The translations under genes were made by a program, and so were the position numbers. Below the pieces are notes generated by a model, which did no database searches, was not told the DNA's origin, and saw only the letters and a program-made list of their open reading frames with translations. From contig JAHHQS010000126.1 in assembly GCA_020026285.1 (NCBI GenBank), positions 1 through 11,712 of the forward strand: a stretch of 11,712 nt of DNA. Direction: 5' to 3'. Source of the DNA: Parabacteroides sp. (GTDB lineage: Bacteria; Bacteroidota; Bacteroidia; Bacteroidales; Tannerellaceae). Position 1 is the first letter of the stretch. Each line of letters starts with the position of its first letter. Of the stretch, positions 1 to 6,777 are shown piece after piece.

Positions 1-46
1 GGATTTGGTTAACTTTGACCAAGTCCTTGGAATCAGTAGTCTTCAT
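1..46 (-). CDS. Possible 5' end of a divergent gene (partial, cut by window edge)
   Basis: A minus-strand ATG at 46-44 opens a frame that stays open to the window edge and reads MKTTDSKDLVKVNQI. Fifteen codons are too few to name a family, and I do not recognise the product. The reading is supported mainly by context: a perfect TAnnTTTG box on the same strand at 105-98 would place transcription start near 90, leaving a leader of about 45 nt, which is normal for this group. The residues are hydrophilic with no signal peptide, so a cytoplasmic protein is the simplest guess. A chance open frame this short cannot be excluded. Confidence 0.4.
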   Translation of the reverse strand, partial: MKTTDSKDLVKVNQI

Positions 47-97
47 AGAAAAAGCAGCGAATATTTCTTTAAAGTTACTGATTTTAAAGGACTTTTG

Positions 98-133
98 CAA
101 ATATAATCTATTAGTAATTAGATGTTTAGCAAA
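98..133 (-). promoter_or_regulatory. Putative Bacteroides-type promoter for the divergent left-edge gene
   Basis: On the minus strand the box TATATTTG (105-98) matches the TAnnTTTG -7 consensus of the Bacteroides primary sigma factor exactly. A TTTG (133-130) upstream could be the -33 box, but the 24-nt spacing is longer than the usual 19-21. It would drive the gene starting at 46. The -7 box is seen directly; promoter activity is inferred. Confidence 0.4.
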
Positions 134-145
134 GGGATTCTAATT

Positions 146-180
146 TTTGTCATCTACTAAAGTTTTTTATATTAACTTTA
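146..180 (+). promoter_or_regulatory. Weak candidate promoter for the SGNH hydrolase gene
   Basis: TTTG at 146-149 and TAACTTTA at 173-180 resemble the -33 and -7 boxes. The -7 box has one mismatch, in its last base, and the 23-nt spacing is slightly long. Transcription would begin near 187, giving a leader of about 20 nt before the ATG at 206. The leader is almost pure A/T with no Shine-Dalgarno, as is common in Bacteroidota. Confidence 0.28.
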
Positions 181-205
181 ACCTGTTAATTAAATATATA
201 ATATT

Positions 206-904
206 ATGAGGCTAAAAACATGGATTATCACTAGTGTATTATTTTGGGGAAATCTTTTTTTCTTGGTGGCTCAACAGCCAAAAGTTTCAATTTTGGGAGA
301 CTCTTATTCTACGTTCATTAAATATCTTTCCCCGGAGACCAATCTTTCTTGGTATGGAAATGCAAATGTTGGCATGAATGCTCAAAAAAATGATGTATTT
401 CGTGTGGAAGAAACTTGGTGGTATCAGTTGATTGATAAACTAGGCGGACAATTGGAACGAAATAATTCTTATTCCGGTTCTACTATTTGTCATTCCGGAT
501 ATGAAGGAAGAGATTTTTCTGATCGTTCATACGTGAGTCGTATATATAATCTTGGAAATCCGGATATCATTATTGTCTTTGGGGGTACAAACGATGCATG
601 GGCGGGTGTGCCAATAGGTGAGTTCCAATATGATAAATGGACAAAGAAGGATCTTTTCAAGTTCCGGCCGGCATTCAGTTATATGTTACATCATTTAAAG
701 GAATTATATCCAGGTGTGAAAATTTATAATATTAGTAATAGTGATATTTCAAAAGATGTGAGATCCTCAATGGCTAAAATCTGCGATTATTATCATATTC
801 CGAATATACAGCTGGAAAAAATAGATAAGCAAGCAGGACATCCATCAGTGAAAGGTATGAAAATGATTTGTGATCAGGTTCTAAAAAAAATAGAACAAAA
901 ATAG
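206..904 (+). CDS. Exported SGNH/GDSL-family hydrolase (probable carbohydrate esterase or lipase-like)
   Basis: A 232-residue protein of the SGNH hydrolase superfamily, which cleaves esters such as acetyl groups on glycans. The N-terminus (residues 4-22) is a hydrophobic signal peptide ending VAQ, with no lipobox cysteine, so the enzyme is probably periplasmic or secreted. Catalytic blocks are visible in order: block I GDSYS with nucleophile Ser33; block II Gly91 in the SYSGS stretch; block III GGTND with Asn129; block V with His212 in AGHPS. The nearest upstream acid is Asp207, five residues before His212 rather than the textbook three, probably a subfamily trait. It is the only enzyme candidate in the window and points the same way as the PUL, but about 440 bp separate it from the sigma gene, so membership of the PUL is uncertain. 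Family assignment is strong; the substrate is unknown. Confidence 0.88.
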   Translation: MRLKTWIITSVLFWGNLFFLVAQQPKVSILGDSYSTFIKYLSPETNLSWYGNANVGMNAQKNDVFRVEETWWYQLIDKLGGQLERNNSYSGSTICHSGYEGRDFSDRSYVSRIYNLGNPDIIIVFGGTNDAWAGVPIGEFQYDKWTKKDLFKFRPAFSYMLHHLKELYPGVKIYNISNSDISKDVRSSMAKICDYYHIPNIQLEKIDKQAGHPSVKGMKMICDQVLKKIEQK

Positions 905-1266
905 AATCGAAAAGATCTTGTTAAAGAGGTATAAGTACAATTGAATTCAATTTGTTTATAAAAAATCTGTCTGTAAAGAGCTGATAGAATTATCAATTTG
1001 TTTTGGGATATTTCATAATTTCAGTAGACTTTTTTTTACAAAGATTTAATTGTGTTTTTTATTAACTGTATGGATGTGTACTTTACATTCTGCTTACTAA
1101 AATATCCTGTAATCTGTTTGCAGATGTCAAGATATTTTGCGAATATTGCATGTCTATTGTGCGTATAGGAATTCTCGTTTTTAACGATTAACTATCTAAA
1201 ATAGAGGATTCTCATATGCACAAATTTTAATGATATTGTTTTATAAATTAAGTTCTATCAACTGCT
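905..1266. other. Gene-free stretch upstream of the ECF sigma gene
   Basis: I see no credible gene here. Contents: a 14-bp perfect palindrome AATTGAATTCAATT (939-952), which as RNA would form only a weak hairpin and is not a convincing terminator for the hydrolase gene; a T8 run near 1029-1036; the conserved block at 1117-1167; and imperfect direct repeats ATAGGAATTCTC (1165-1176) and ATAGAGGATTCTC (1201-1213). Its length suggests regulatory content rather than a simple spacer. Confidence 0.5.
1117..1167 (+). repeat. Conserved upstream block, copy 1
   Basis: This stretch has a diverged second copy at 11471-11519. Between 1120 and 1161, 32 of 42 ungapped positions are identical, and TATA then follows after a 2-nt gap. 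Shared elements in order are GCAGATGT, GATATTTTG, AATATT and ATTGTG. Both copies keep the small dyad ATATT-N5-AATAT. It begins about 220 bp before the sigma-gene ATG, in non-coding DNA, so a conserved regulatory region is the likeliest reading. Confidence 0.55.
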
Positions 1267-1300
1267 TTTGACAATTATAATTGTTGTGCTTGTAAGTTGG
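1267..1300 (+). promoter_or_regulatory. Candidate promoter of the ECF sigma gene with an internal palindrome
   Basis: TTTG (1267-1270) and TAAGTTGG (1293-1300, one mismatch to TAnnTTTG) are spaced by 22 nt. Transcription would start near 1306, giving a leader of about 35 nt to the ATG at 1341. This argues against the in-frame GTG at 1311 as the start. The spacer holds the perfect 14-bp palindrome ACAATTATAATTGT (1271-1284), a plausible operator. Confidence 0.38.
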
Positions 1301-1340
1301 TTGTGTATGTGTGTATATTAAATCAAAACGGTTTCTTGAT

Positions 1341-1892
1341 ATGTTAAGTGATTTGGATGATGATATCTATTGGTGGAATCTGTTTTGTCATGGAGAAAAA
1401 AGTGCAACGAGTTTTTTCTATAAGAAATATTATAATTTGTTGTATAATTATGGACTTCGATTTTTAGATGATCCACTTCAGGTTCAAGATATCATTCAAG
1501 ATTTATTTTATAAGCTTTGTAAAGGAATTCATATTAAGGACGTTTCAAATCCGAAAGTGTATCTTCTAAAATCACTGCGTCATTTGATTTATGATCATTG
1601 TGTGAAGCATCAGGATCTAATAAGTATTGAAGAAATGGAGTTTCAATTACCTGAAGATGATCATATATTCCAATCTTTTTTTGGTGTAGATGATGAAGAA
1701 GCGAAGAGATGGAAAGTGGCTCTTGCGGCTATTCAAAAATTACCGAATCAACAAAAACAAATTCTTTATTTGTTTTATATTAAAGGTATGTCTCATAAAG
1801 AGATAGCGATTTTATTGGATATTAATCCGCAATCATCTATGAATTCAATTTCAAAATCGTTAAAACGCTTGCGTTCTTTTTTGATTGGATAA
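1341..1892 (+). CDS. ECF-family RNA polymerase sigma factor (PUL regulator)
   Basis: A 183-residue sigma-70-family protein of the extracytoplasmic-function type, expected to direct RNA polymerase to the susC operon when freed from its anti-sigma factor. Region 2 spans about residues 24-90, including the YNYGLRFLDD and DIIQDLFYKL segments that contact core polymerase and the -10 element. Region 4 spans about 124-178, with a helix-turn-helix around SHKEIAILLDINPQSSMNSI and a basic tail KSLKRLR. No other domain is present. I chose ATG 1341 because MLSDLDDDIYWWN fits the usual N-terminus of this family and leaves room for a leader; GTG 1311 would add ten residues. The gene for a FecR-type anti-sigma factor follows 158 bp downstream, the standard pairing. 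Which promoter it recognises cannot be read from the protein. Confidence 0.9.
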   Translation: MLSDLDDDIYWWNLFCHGEKSATSFFYKKYYNLLYNYGLRFLDDPLQVQDIIQDLFYKLCKGIHIKDVSNPKVYLLKSLRHLIYDHCVKHQDLISIEEMEFQLPEDDHIFQSFFGVDDEEAKRWKVALAAIQKLPNQQKQILYLFYIKGMSHKEIAILLDINPQSSMNSISKSLKRLRSFLIG

Positions 1893-2050
1893 GTCATTCA
1901 GTTGGCTATTGATATTTTGGTATATTTTTTATTGATTATTTTTTGTGTTGAAAGCTTAAAGTATTGTTTCTATCGTTTTTTTAAAAAAAAGGAAAGAAAG
2001 AGGGTAGTTTTTTTCAAAAGAGAGGTCTTTATTATTAGAGTTAAAGAAAA

Positions 2051-3157
2051 ATGGAAAACACGAAGCAACATAAAAGTAGTTATCGTAAGTTGATCGCCTA
2101 TTATCAGGCATCGGAAAAAAAACTCTCAGAGAGTGAAATTGAAAATCAATGGAACTTTCTGATGCAAAAAATGGGTGAAGAAGATAAGCGGAAGCATTTA
2201 CGCATTCGTTTATATGCTTTAGTGGCCTGTGTGGCAGCTTTGTTGGTTGGTTTTATCTGGATTGCTGGCTGGAAACAAGGGGCTATTCCTCAGCACCAGC
2301 ATCAATGTTTGGAGTCAGCAATTGCTGATTTGGATCAACATCTTTCTGATACAACCAAACAGGTGGTTTTGATTACACAAAAACAAAGTCTGATTTCCAT
2401 TAAGAAAGGGGCTGTTGTCTCTTATTCTTCTAAGGGAGAAGTTTCAATTGATAAGAAAAAAATGAAAATTGAAGAAAAAAAAATGGCAGAAGATCAAATT
2501 ATATATAATCAACTGATTGTTCCTAAAGGAAAATTTTCAAGATTAATTTTAGCTGATGGATCCTCTTTATACGTGAATGCTGGAACAAAAGTAGTGTATC
2601 CAAGCCGTTTCGTGGGTGAAAAGCGAGAGATTTATGTAGATGGAGAAATCTTTATTGATGTTCAAAGAGATGACAAACATAAGTTTATTGTAAAAACACC
2701 AACATGTGACATTGAAGTGTTAGGAACAGCGTTTAATGTAAATGCTTATAAGTCGTTGGATAAATCAGAGGTGGTTCTTTTACGTGGAAAAGTGATTGTA
2801 AGAGGAGAAAATCAGCAAGCCATTCATTTGAATCCTAATGAATTGTTGGATTTATCCAATGGAGTTTTTTGGGAAAAACGAATTGTGAATACAGATGATT
2901 ATGTAGCTTGGACTAAAGGTCGGTTACCTTTGTCTGGTAGAAATCTAAAGGAAATTATACAGCGACTTTCACTTTTTTATGGAGTTGATATAAGTTTAAA
3001 TCCTGCGATAGAACAATATCAGCTACATGGTACAATTGATATGAGTGTACCTATTGATAAAGTTCTGGAGCGTATGACAAGAATTATACCAATATCATGT
3101 GAGAAAAATCAAGAACGATTTTATTTAAATCGTAAAGTAGAAATAAAGAATCAATAA
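2051..3157 (+). CDS. FecR-type membrane anti-sigma factor (DUF4974 C-terminus)
   Basis: A 368-residue inner-membrane regulator that should hold the ECF sigma factor until signalled from the outer membrane. Residues 1-50 are the cytoplasmic sigma-binding part. Residues about 54-73 form the single membrane segment, with the basic stretch KRKHLRIR on its cytoplasmic side. The periplasmic part has a FecR domain (about 157-251), with typical VPKGKFSRLILADGS, VDGEIFIDV and VLGTAFNVNAY segments. It ends in a DUF4974 domain (about 293-360), which resembles the STN fold and is thought to meet the transporter's STN domain. Length and order are normal for Bacteroidota. The start ATG 2051 follows an A-rich leader. 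The sigma gene lies upstream and an STN-bearing susC lies 207 bp downstream, so all three parts of the signalling chain are present. Confidence 0.92.
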   Translation: MENTKQHKSSYRKLIAYYQASEKKLSESEIENQWNFLMQKMGEEDKRKHLRIRLYALVACVAALLVGFIWIAGWKQGAIPQHQHQCLESAIADLDQHLSDTTKQVVLITQKQSLISIKKGAVVSYSSKGEVSIDKKKMKIEEKKMAEDQIIYNQLIVPKGKFSRLILADGSSLYVNAGTKVVYPSRFVGEKREIYVDGEIFIDVQRDDKHKFIVKTPTCDIEVLGTAFNVNAYKSLDKSEVVLLRGKVIVRGENQQAIHLNPNELLDLSNGVFWEKRIVNTDDYVAWTKGRLPLSGRNLKEIIQRLSLFYGVDISLNPAIEQYQLHGTIDMSVPIDKVLERMTRIIPISCEKNQERFYLNRKVEIKNQ

Positions 3158-3249
3158 ATATTTAGGGTGTATATATACCACAATATAAAAATCAGATTAT
3201 GTAACTTTAAATGATAATGCCTATGAATAAAAAATGAAAAGTATATTAT

Positions 3250-3266
3250 ATAAGATAAAATCTTAT
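3250..3266. other. Small AT-rich hairpin in the susC upstream region
   Basis: ATAAGAT (3250-3256) and ATCTTAT (3260-3266) form a perfect 7-bp stem around AAA. On the plus strand it is followed by a short T-rich stretch, so it could end some sigma/anti-sigma transcripts, but the stem has little G/C and would be weak. Confidence 0.25.
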
Positions 3267-3270
3267 TTAT

Positions 3271-3303
3271 CAAAATCCGGACAATGGGGAAGATTGTCCG
3301 GAT
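3271..3303 (-). terminator. Intrinsic-terminator-like hairpin ending the antisense RNA
   Basis: A perfect 11-bp inverted repeat (3275-3285 and 3293-3303, 7-nt loop) contains CCGGAC and is the strongest local stem in the window. Read on the minus strand it is followed by four T residues (3275-3272), then G. On the plus strand no T run follows, so it fits termination of a minus-strand transcript better than of the sigma operon. The U run is short, so efficiency may be modest. Confidence 0.5.
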
Positions 3304-3352
3304 CTATCAGTCTGTTTATGTACAGACTATATTGTTATCATTAAAAATAATA
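3271..3352 (-). ncRNA. Putative cis-antisense small RNA of the DonS type, opposite the susC leader
   Basis: The minus strand carries all parts of a short transcript. A perfect TAnnTTTG box at 3365-3358 predicts a start near 3352. A roughly 24-nt AU-rich 5' segment is followed by hairpin 1 (AGTCTGT 3328-3322 with ACAGACT 3315-3309, 6-nt loop). Hairpin 2 is a perfect 11-bp stem (ATCCGGACAAT 3303-3293 with ATTGTCCGGAT 3285-3275) with loop CTTCCCC, followed by TTTTG. The product would be about 80 nt and fully complementary to the leader of the susC mRNA. Small antisense RNAs in this position, between anti-sigma gene and susC, are known to repress PULs in Bacteroides fragilis (DonS). By analogy this RNA would dampen susC expression. 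The C-rich loop faces GGGGAAG in the mRNA, a layout suited to loop-loop pairing. Expression is inferred, not shown. Confidence 0.58.
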
Positions 3353-3357
3353 TTATG

Positions 3358-3365
3358 CAAATATA
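3358..3365 (-). promoter_or_regulatory. -7 box of the putative antisense RNA promoter
   Basis: TATATTTG on the minus strand is an exact match to TAnnTTTG. Its first base is opposite the A of the susC start codon (3365). No clear TTTG -33 box lies 19-21 nt upstream; that area is T-rich (CTTCTTTTA), inside the susC coding region. The same 8-mer serves the divergent gene at the left edge. Confidence 0.45.
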
Positions 3366-6300
3366 TGAAAATAGATAATATAAAAGAAGGTTATGCTGTT
3401 AAAAATAGATATAGGCTGTTGTTGACCTTAATGTTTTGTTTTTATTCTGTAGTTTCATTTGCTTTTCAAAATGAATTTGATACGCAACAAACATTTTCAT
3501 TTGAATTTAAAAATGCTACAATAAAGGAAGTCATGGGTTATATAGAACATAATAGTGAGTATGTGTTTCTGTATGCGGATAAAAAAATGACATCAAATCG
3601 TATTAGTTTAAATGTTCATAAAGAGACAATTACTCAGGTGATGGATCGTCTTTTGTTGAATTCTAAATATGAATATGAAATAGATGGCAAGCAGATTGTT
3701 CTTAGAGAGAAAAGTGTAAAACCTGTTGTCAGTCAACAAAAAACTTTTGATATCAAGGGAAAGATTGTTGATGAGTATGGAGAACCTCTTCCAGGTGCCA
3801 ATATTGTGGTCGAAGGAGGAACACGTGGTGTAGCGACAGATCTTGATGGAACTTTTACGATGACAAAAGTTGCAATTGGAGATAAATTATCCGTTTCTTT
3901 TTTAGGTATGGAAAGTTATGTTTTCACTGTTAAGGATAACAAAGATGTGATAATAACATTAAAACCTAAGGCTGATGAATTAGAAGAGGTTACTGTCGTA
4001 GCTTTTGGTAAGCAGAAAAAAGAAAGTGTGGTTGCCGCAATTACTACTGTTAATCCTGGAGAGTTAAAAGTCCCTTCAAGTAATTTGACAACAGCTTTGG
4101 CTGGTAATATGGCTGGTGTGATTGCTTATCAGCGTTCAGGAGAACCGGGAGTAGACAATGCAGACTTTTTCGTTCGTGGTATTACGACTTTTGGTGCTAA
4201 TACAAATCCGTTAATTTTGATAGATAATATAGAGTTGACTTCTACCGATTTGGCTCGCTTACAACCTGATGATATTGCTAGCTTTTCAATTATGAAAGAT
4301 GCAACAGCAACAGCTCTTTATGGGGCAAGAGGAGCGAATGGAGTTATTTTTGTAACTACAAAGAGAGGTGTTGAAGGACCAGCGAAAGTTTTTGTCCGCA
4401 TGGAAAATTCAATTTCTAAACCAACCAAGGATATTGAATTGGCTGATCCTATTACCTATATGAAACTTCGTAATGAGGCTGTTTTGACGCGTGATCCGTT
4501 AGGTGATTTACCCTATTCACAAGATAAAATAGAAAATACATTAAAGCCAGGATCTAATCCCTATATTTATCCGGCTAATGATTGGTATAAAATGTTGTTT
4601 AAAGATCATGCAAACAGTTTTCGTGGAAACTTAAATGTGTCTGGAGGAGGAAAGGTGGCACGATATTATGTGGCTGCAAGTTTTTCCAGAGATAATGGTA
4701 TTTTGAAGGTTGATAAGAGAAATAGTTTTAACAACAATGTTGTTAGTAAAAATTATACATTACGTGCAAACGTAGATATTAATGTTACAAAAACGACAGA
4801 GTTGGCAATTCGGTTAACCGGAAACTTTGATGATTATACAGGACCGTTGCAGGGGGGAAGTGAGGTGTATCGAAATGTGATGCATGCGAATCCTGTTTTG
4901 TTCCCTGCTTATTTCCCTCCTGATGAGGATTTTAAACATAACAAACATATAATGTTTGGAAACAATGGAACGGGGCAATATCTGAATCCATATGCACAAA
5001 TGGTCAGAGGATATCAAGATACGAACCGATCACAAATGTTGGCTACTGTACAAGCGAATCAAAAGCTGGATTTCATCACAAAGGGACTTTCTTTGATGGC
5101 AATGGTAAATATTTCTCGTTTAGCAAACTACGATATTGAGCGTTTTTATAATCCATTCTATTATACAATAGATAATTATGATGGCTATACAGGTGAATAT
5201 CATTTGAAACGTTTAAATGAAAATGGTACGGAATATTTAGGTTATACAGAAGGGAATAAGGTCATTCAGTCAACTCTGTATACAGAAAGCCATTTGAATT
5301 ATAATCGTGAGTTTGACAAGCATGCAATAAGTGGCTTGTTGGTATTTACCACTCGTGATTACTTAGCAGCCAATCAGGGTAGCTTACAATTATCACTTCC
5401 TTCACGTAACGTTGGATTAGCTGGACGTTTTACCTATGCCTTTGATAGTCGTTATTTTGCTGAATTTAATTTTGGATATAATGGCTCTGAAAAATTCTCC
5501 AAAAATCACCGTTGGGGTTTTTTCCCTTCTGCAGGTGTAGGTTGGTTGATCTCAAATGAAAACTTTTTCGAACCATTCAAGTCGGTTGTTAGTAATTTGA
5601 AATTGCGTTATTCTTATGGCCTAGTGGGAAATGACCAGATAGGTACTAGATATGATCGTTTCTTTTATTTGTCTGATGTTAATATGACAAACCCGAATTA
5701 TGGAGCACATTTTGGTGAAAATGCGGATAAAGGAGGAGATGGAATAGTTATAAATCGTTACGCAAATGATAATATAACATGGGAAAGATCATTTAAACAG
5801 AATTATGCTATAGAATTAGGGTTATTCGACAAGGTCAATATTATTGCTGAATATTTTAAAGAGAAACGTGATAATATTTTAATGACGCGTGCTGCTATTC
5901 CTAACACGATGGGACTTCAGGCAGCTGTTCGAGCGAATATTGGAGAAGCAAAAGCGCATGGTATAGATATACAGTCTGATTATAAACAAGTTTGGAATAA
6001 AGATTTATGGACTTCTGCACGTTTCAACTTTACTTATTCGACTAGTAAGTTTAAGGTATATGAAGAACCAGAGTATAAAGAATGGTGGCGTTCTCATGTG
6101 GGCTATTCTTTAAAGCAAAATTGGGGCTATATTGCTGAACGTTTATTTGTGGATGATGAAGAAGCGGCTAATTCTCCGATTCAAGATTTTGGTAGTGAAT
6201 ATGGAGGGGGGGATATCAAATATACGGATGTAAATAAAGATGGTAAAATTACTCAGGCCGATATGGTCCCTATTGGAAATCCGACCTCTCCGGAAATCAT

Positions 6301-6769
6301 TTACGGTTTTGGCGTTTCTGCTGGTTATAAAGGAATTGATTTTTCTGTATTCTTCCAGGGATTGGGAAATGAGTCTTTTTGGATTGATCCAGCAAAAACA
6401 GCTCCGTTCCAAGGTGAAACTCAATTGCTCAAGGCGTATGCAGATGATCATTGGTCTGAGTCAAATCAGAATTTGTATGCATTGTGGCCACGTTTAAGTC
6501 CTTATTTGAATAAGAATAATATACAGCCGAGTACTTGGTTTATGCGTGATGGTTCATTTTTGCGTCTAAAACAATTGGAAGTAGGATATACTCTTCCTCA
6601 GAAGTGGTTGCGTAAATATCATGTGGCAAATTTGAGATTCTATCTGAGTGGTACAAATTTATTTTGTTGGAGTAGATTTAAACTTTGGGATCCAGAAATG
6701 GCTGGGGATGGTTTCCATTATCCTATCCAGAAAGTGTTTAATGTTGGTATAAACTTAACGTTTAATTAA
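3365..6769 (+). CDS. susC-like: SusC/RagA-type TonB-linked outer-membrane transporter with STN signalling domain
   Basis: An outer-membrane protein of 1134 residues that imports glycan fragments using TonB energy and pairs with the SusD-like protein encoded next. In order: signal peptide (about 1-34, cleavage near SFA); STN domain (about 43-113), which signals to FecR anti-sigma factors; carboxypeptidase-regulatory-like domain (about 130-200, GKIVDEYGEPLPGANI); TonB box EEVTVVAFG (207-215); plug with the SusC hallmark LYGARGANGVIFVTTKRG; then a 22-strand-type barrel ending NVGINLTFN. A calcium-loop-like stretch DVNKDGKI (955-962) is typical of the family. I chose ATG 3365: the in-frame ATG at 3284 lies inside the 3275-3303 hairpin and would put 27 extra residues before an already complete signal peptide. 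The gene is intact. The STN domain ties it to the sigma/anti-sigma pair upstream; the substrate cannot be read. Confidence 0.95.
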   Translation: MKIDNIKEGYAVKNRYRLLLTLMFCFYSVVSFAFQNEFDTQQTFSFEFKNATIKEVMGYIEHNSEYVFLYADKKMTSNRISLNVHKETITQVMDRLLLNSKYEYEIDGKQIVLREKSVKPVVSQQKTFDIKGKIVDEYGEPLPGANIVVEGGTRGVATDLDGTFTMTKVAIGDKLSVSFLGMESYVFTVKDNKDVIITLKPKADELEEVTVVAFGKQKKESVVAAITTVNPGELKVPSSNLTTALAGNMAGVIAYQRSGEPGVDNADFFVRGITTFGANTNPLILIDNIELTSTDLARLQPDDIASFSIMKDATATALYGARGANGVIFVTTKRGVEGPAKVFVRMENSISKPTKDIELADPITYMKLRNEAVLTRDPLGDLPYSQDKIENTLKPGSNPYIYPANDWYKMLFKDHANSFRGNLNVSGGGKVARYYVAASFSRDNGILKVDKRNSFNNNVVSKNYTLRANVDINVTKTTELAIRLTGNFDDYTGPLQGGSEVYRNVMHANPVLFPAYFPPDEDFKHNKHIMFGNNGTGQYLNPYAQMVRGYQDTNRSQMLATVQANQKLDFITKGLSLMAMVNISRLANYDIERFYNPFYYTIDNYDGYTGEYHLKRLNENGTEYLGYTEGNKVIQSTLYTESHLNYNREFDKHAISGLLVFTTRDYLAANQGSLQLSLPSRNVGLAGRFTYAFDSRYFAEFNFGYNGSEKFSKNHRWGFFPSAGVGWLISNENFFEPFKSVVSNLKLRYSYGLVGNDQIGTRYDRFFYLSDVNMTNPNYGAHFGENADKGGDGIVINRYANDNITWERSFKQNYAIELGLFDKVNIIAEYFKEKRDNILMTRAAIPNTMGLQAAVRANIGEAKAHGIDIQSDYKQVWNKDLWTSARFNFTYSTSKFKVYEEPEYKEWWRSHVGYSLKQNWGYIAERLFVDDEEAANSPIQDFGSEYGGGDIKYTDVNKDGKITQADMVPIGNPTSPEIIYGFGVSAGYKGIDFSVFFQGLGNESFWIDPAKTAPFQGETQLLKAYADDHWSESNQNLYALWPRLSPYLNKNNIQPSTWFMRDGSFLRLKQLEVGYTLPQKWLRKYHVANLRFYLSGTNLFCWSRFKLWDPEMAGDGFHYPIQKVFNVGINLTFN

Positions 6770-6777
6770 TCGTGAAT

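Noticed and set aside
939..952. Palindrome AATTGAATTCAATT as a terminator of the hydrolase gene
   Set aside because: The stem would be only about five A/T-rich pairs, with no sustained T run directly after it.
1311..1340. GTG 1311 as start of the sigma factor
   Set aside because: It would leave almost no leader after the candidate promoter, and the added residues do not resemble the family's N-terminus. ATG 1341 is kept, though GTG cannot be fully excluded.
1902..2093. A 63-codon plus-strand frame with a hydrophobic N-terminus between the sigma and anti-sigma genes
   Set aside because: It needs a TTG start, has AT-driven composition with long lysine, arginine and phenylalanine runs, and overlaps the well-supported anti-sigma start at 2051. 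No family resemblance is visible.
3284..3364. Upstream in-frame extension of susC starting at ATG 3284
   Set aside because: The ATG lies in the strongest hairpin of the window, and the extra 27 residues precede a complete signal peptide. ATG 3365 gives a normal SusC N-terminus.
6206..6212. G7 run inside susC as a possible phase-variation tract
   Set aside because: The run encodes ordinary glycine codons and is short. G6 runs also occur near 4852, 8148 and 8899, so it does not stand out enough to claim slippage.
6143..6497. Open frames on both strands inside susC
   Set aside because: They are shadows of a highly conserved coding region, with no signal, domain or start context of their own. 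The same holds for the other short frames inside susC, susD and the lipoprotein genes.
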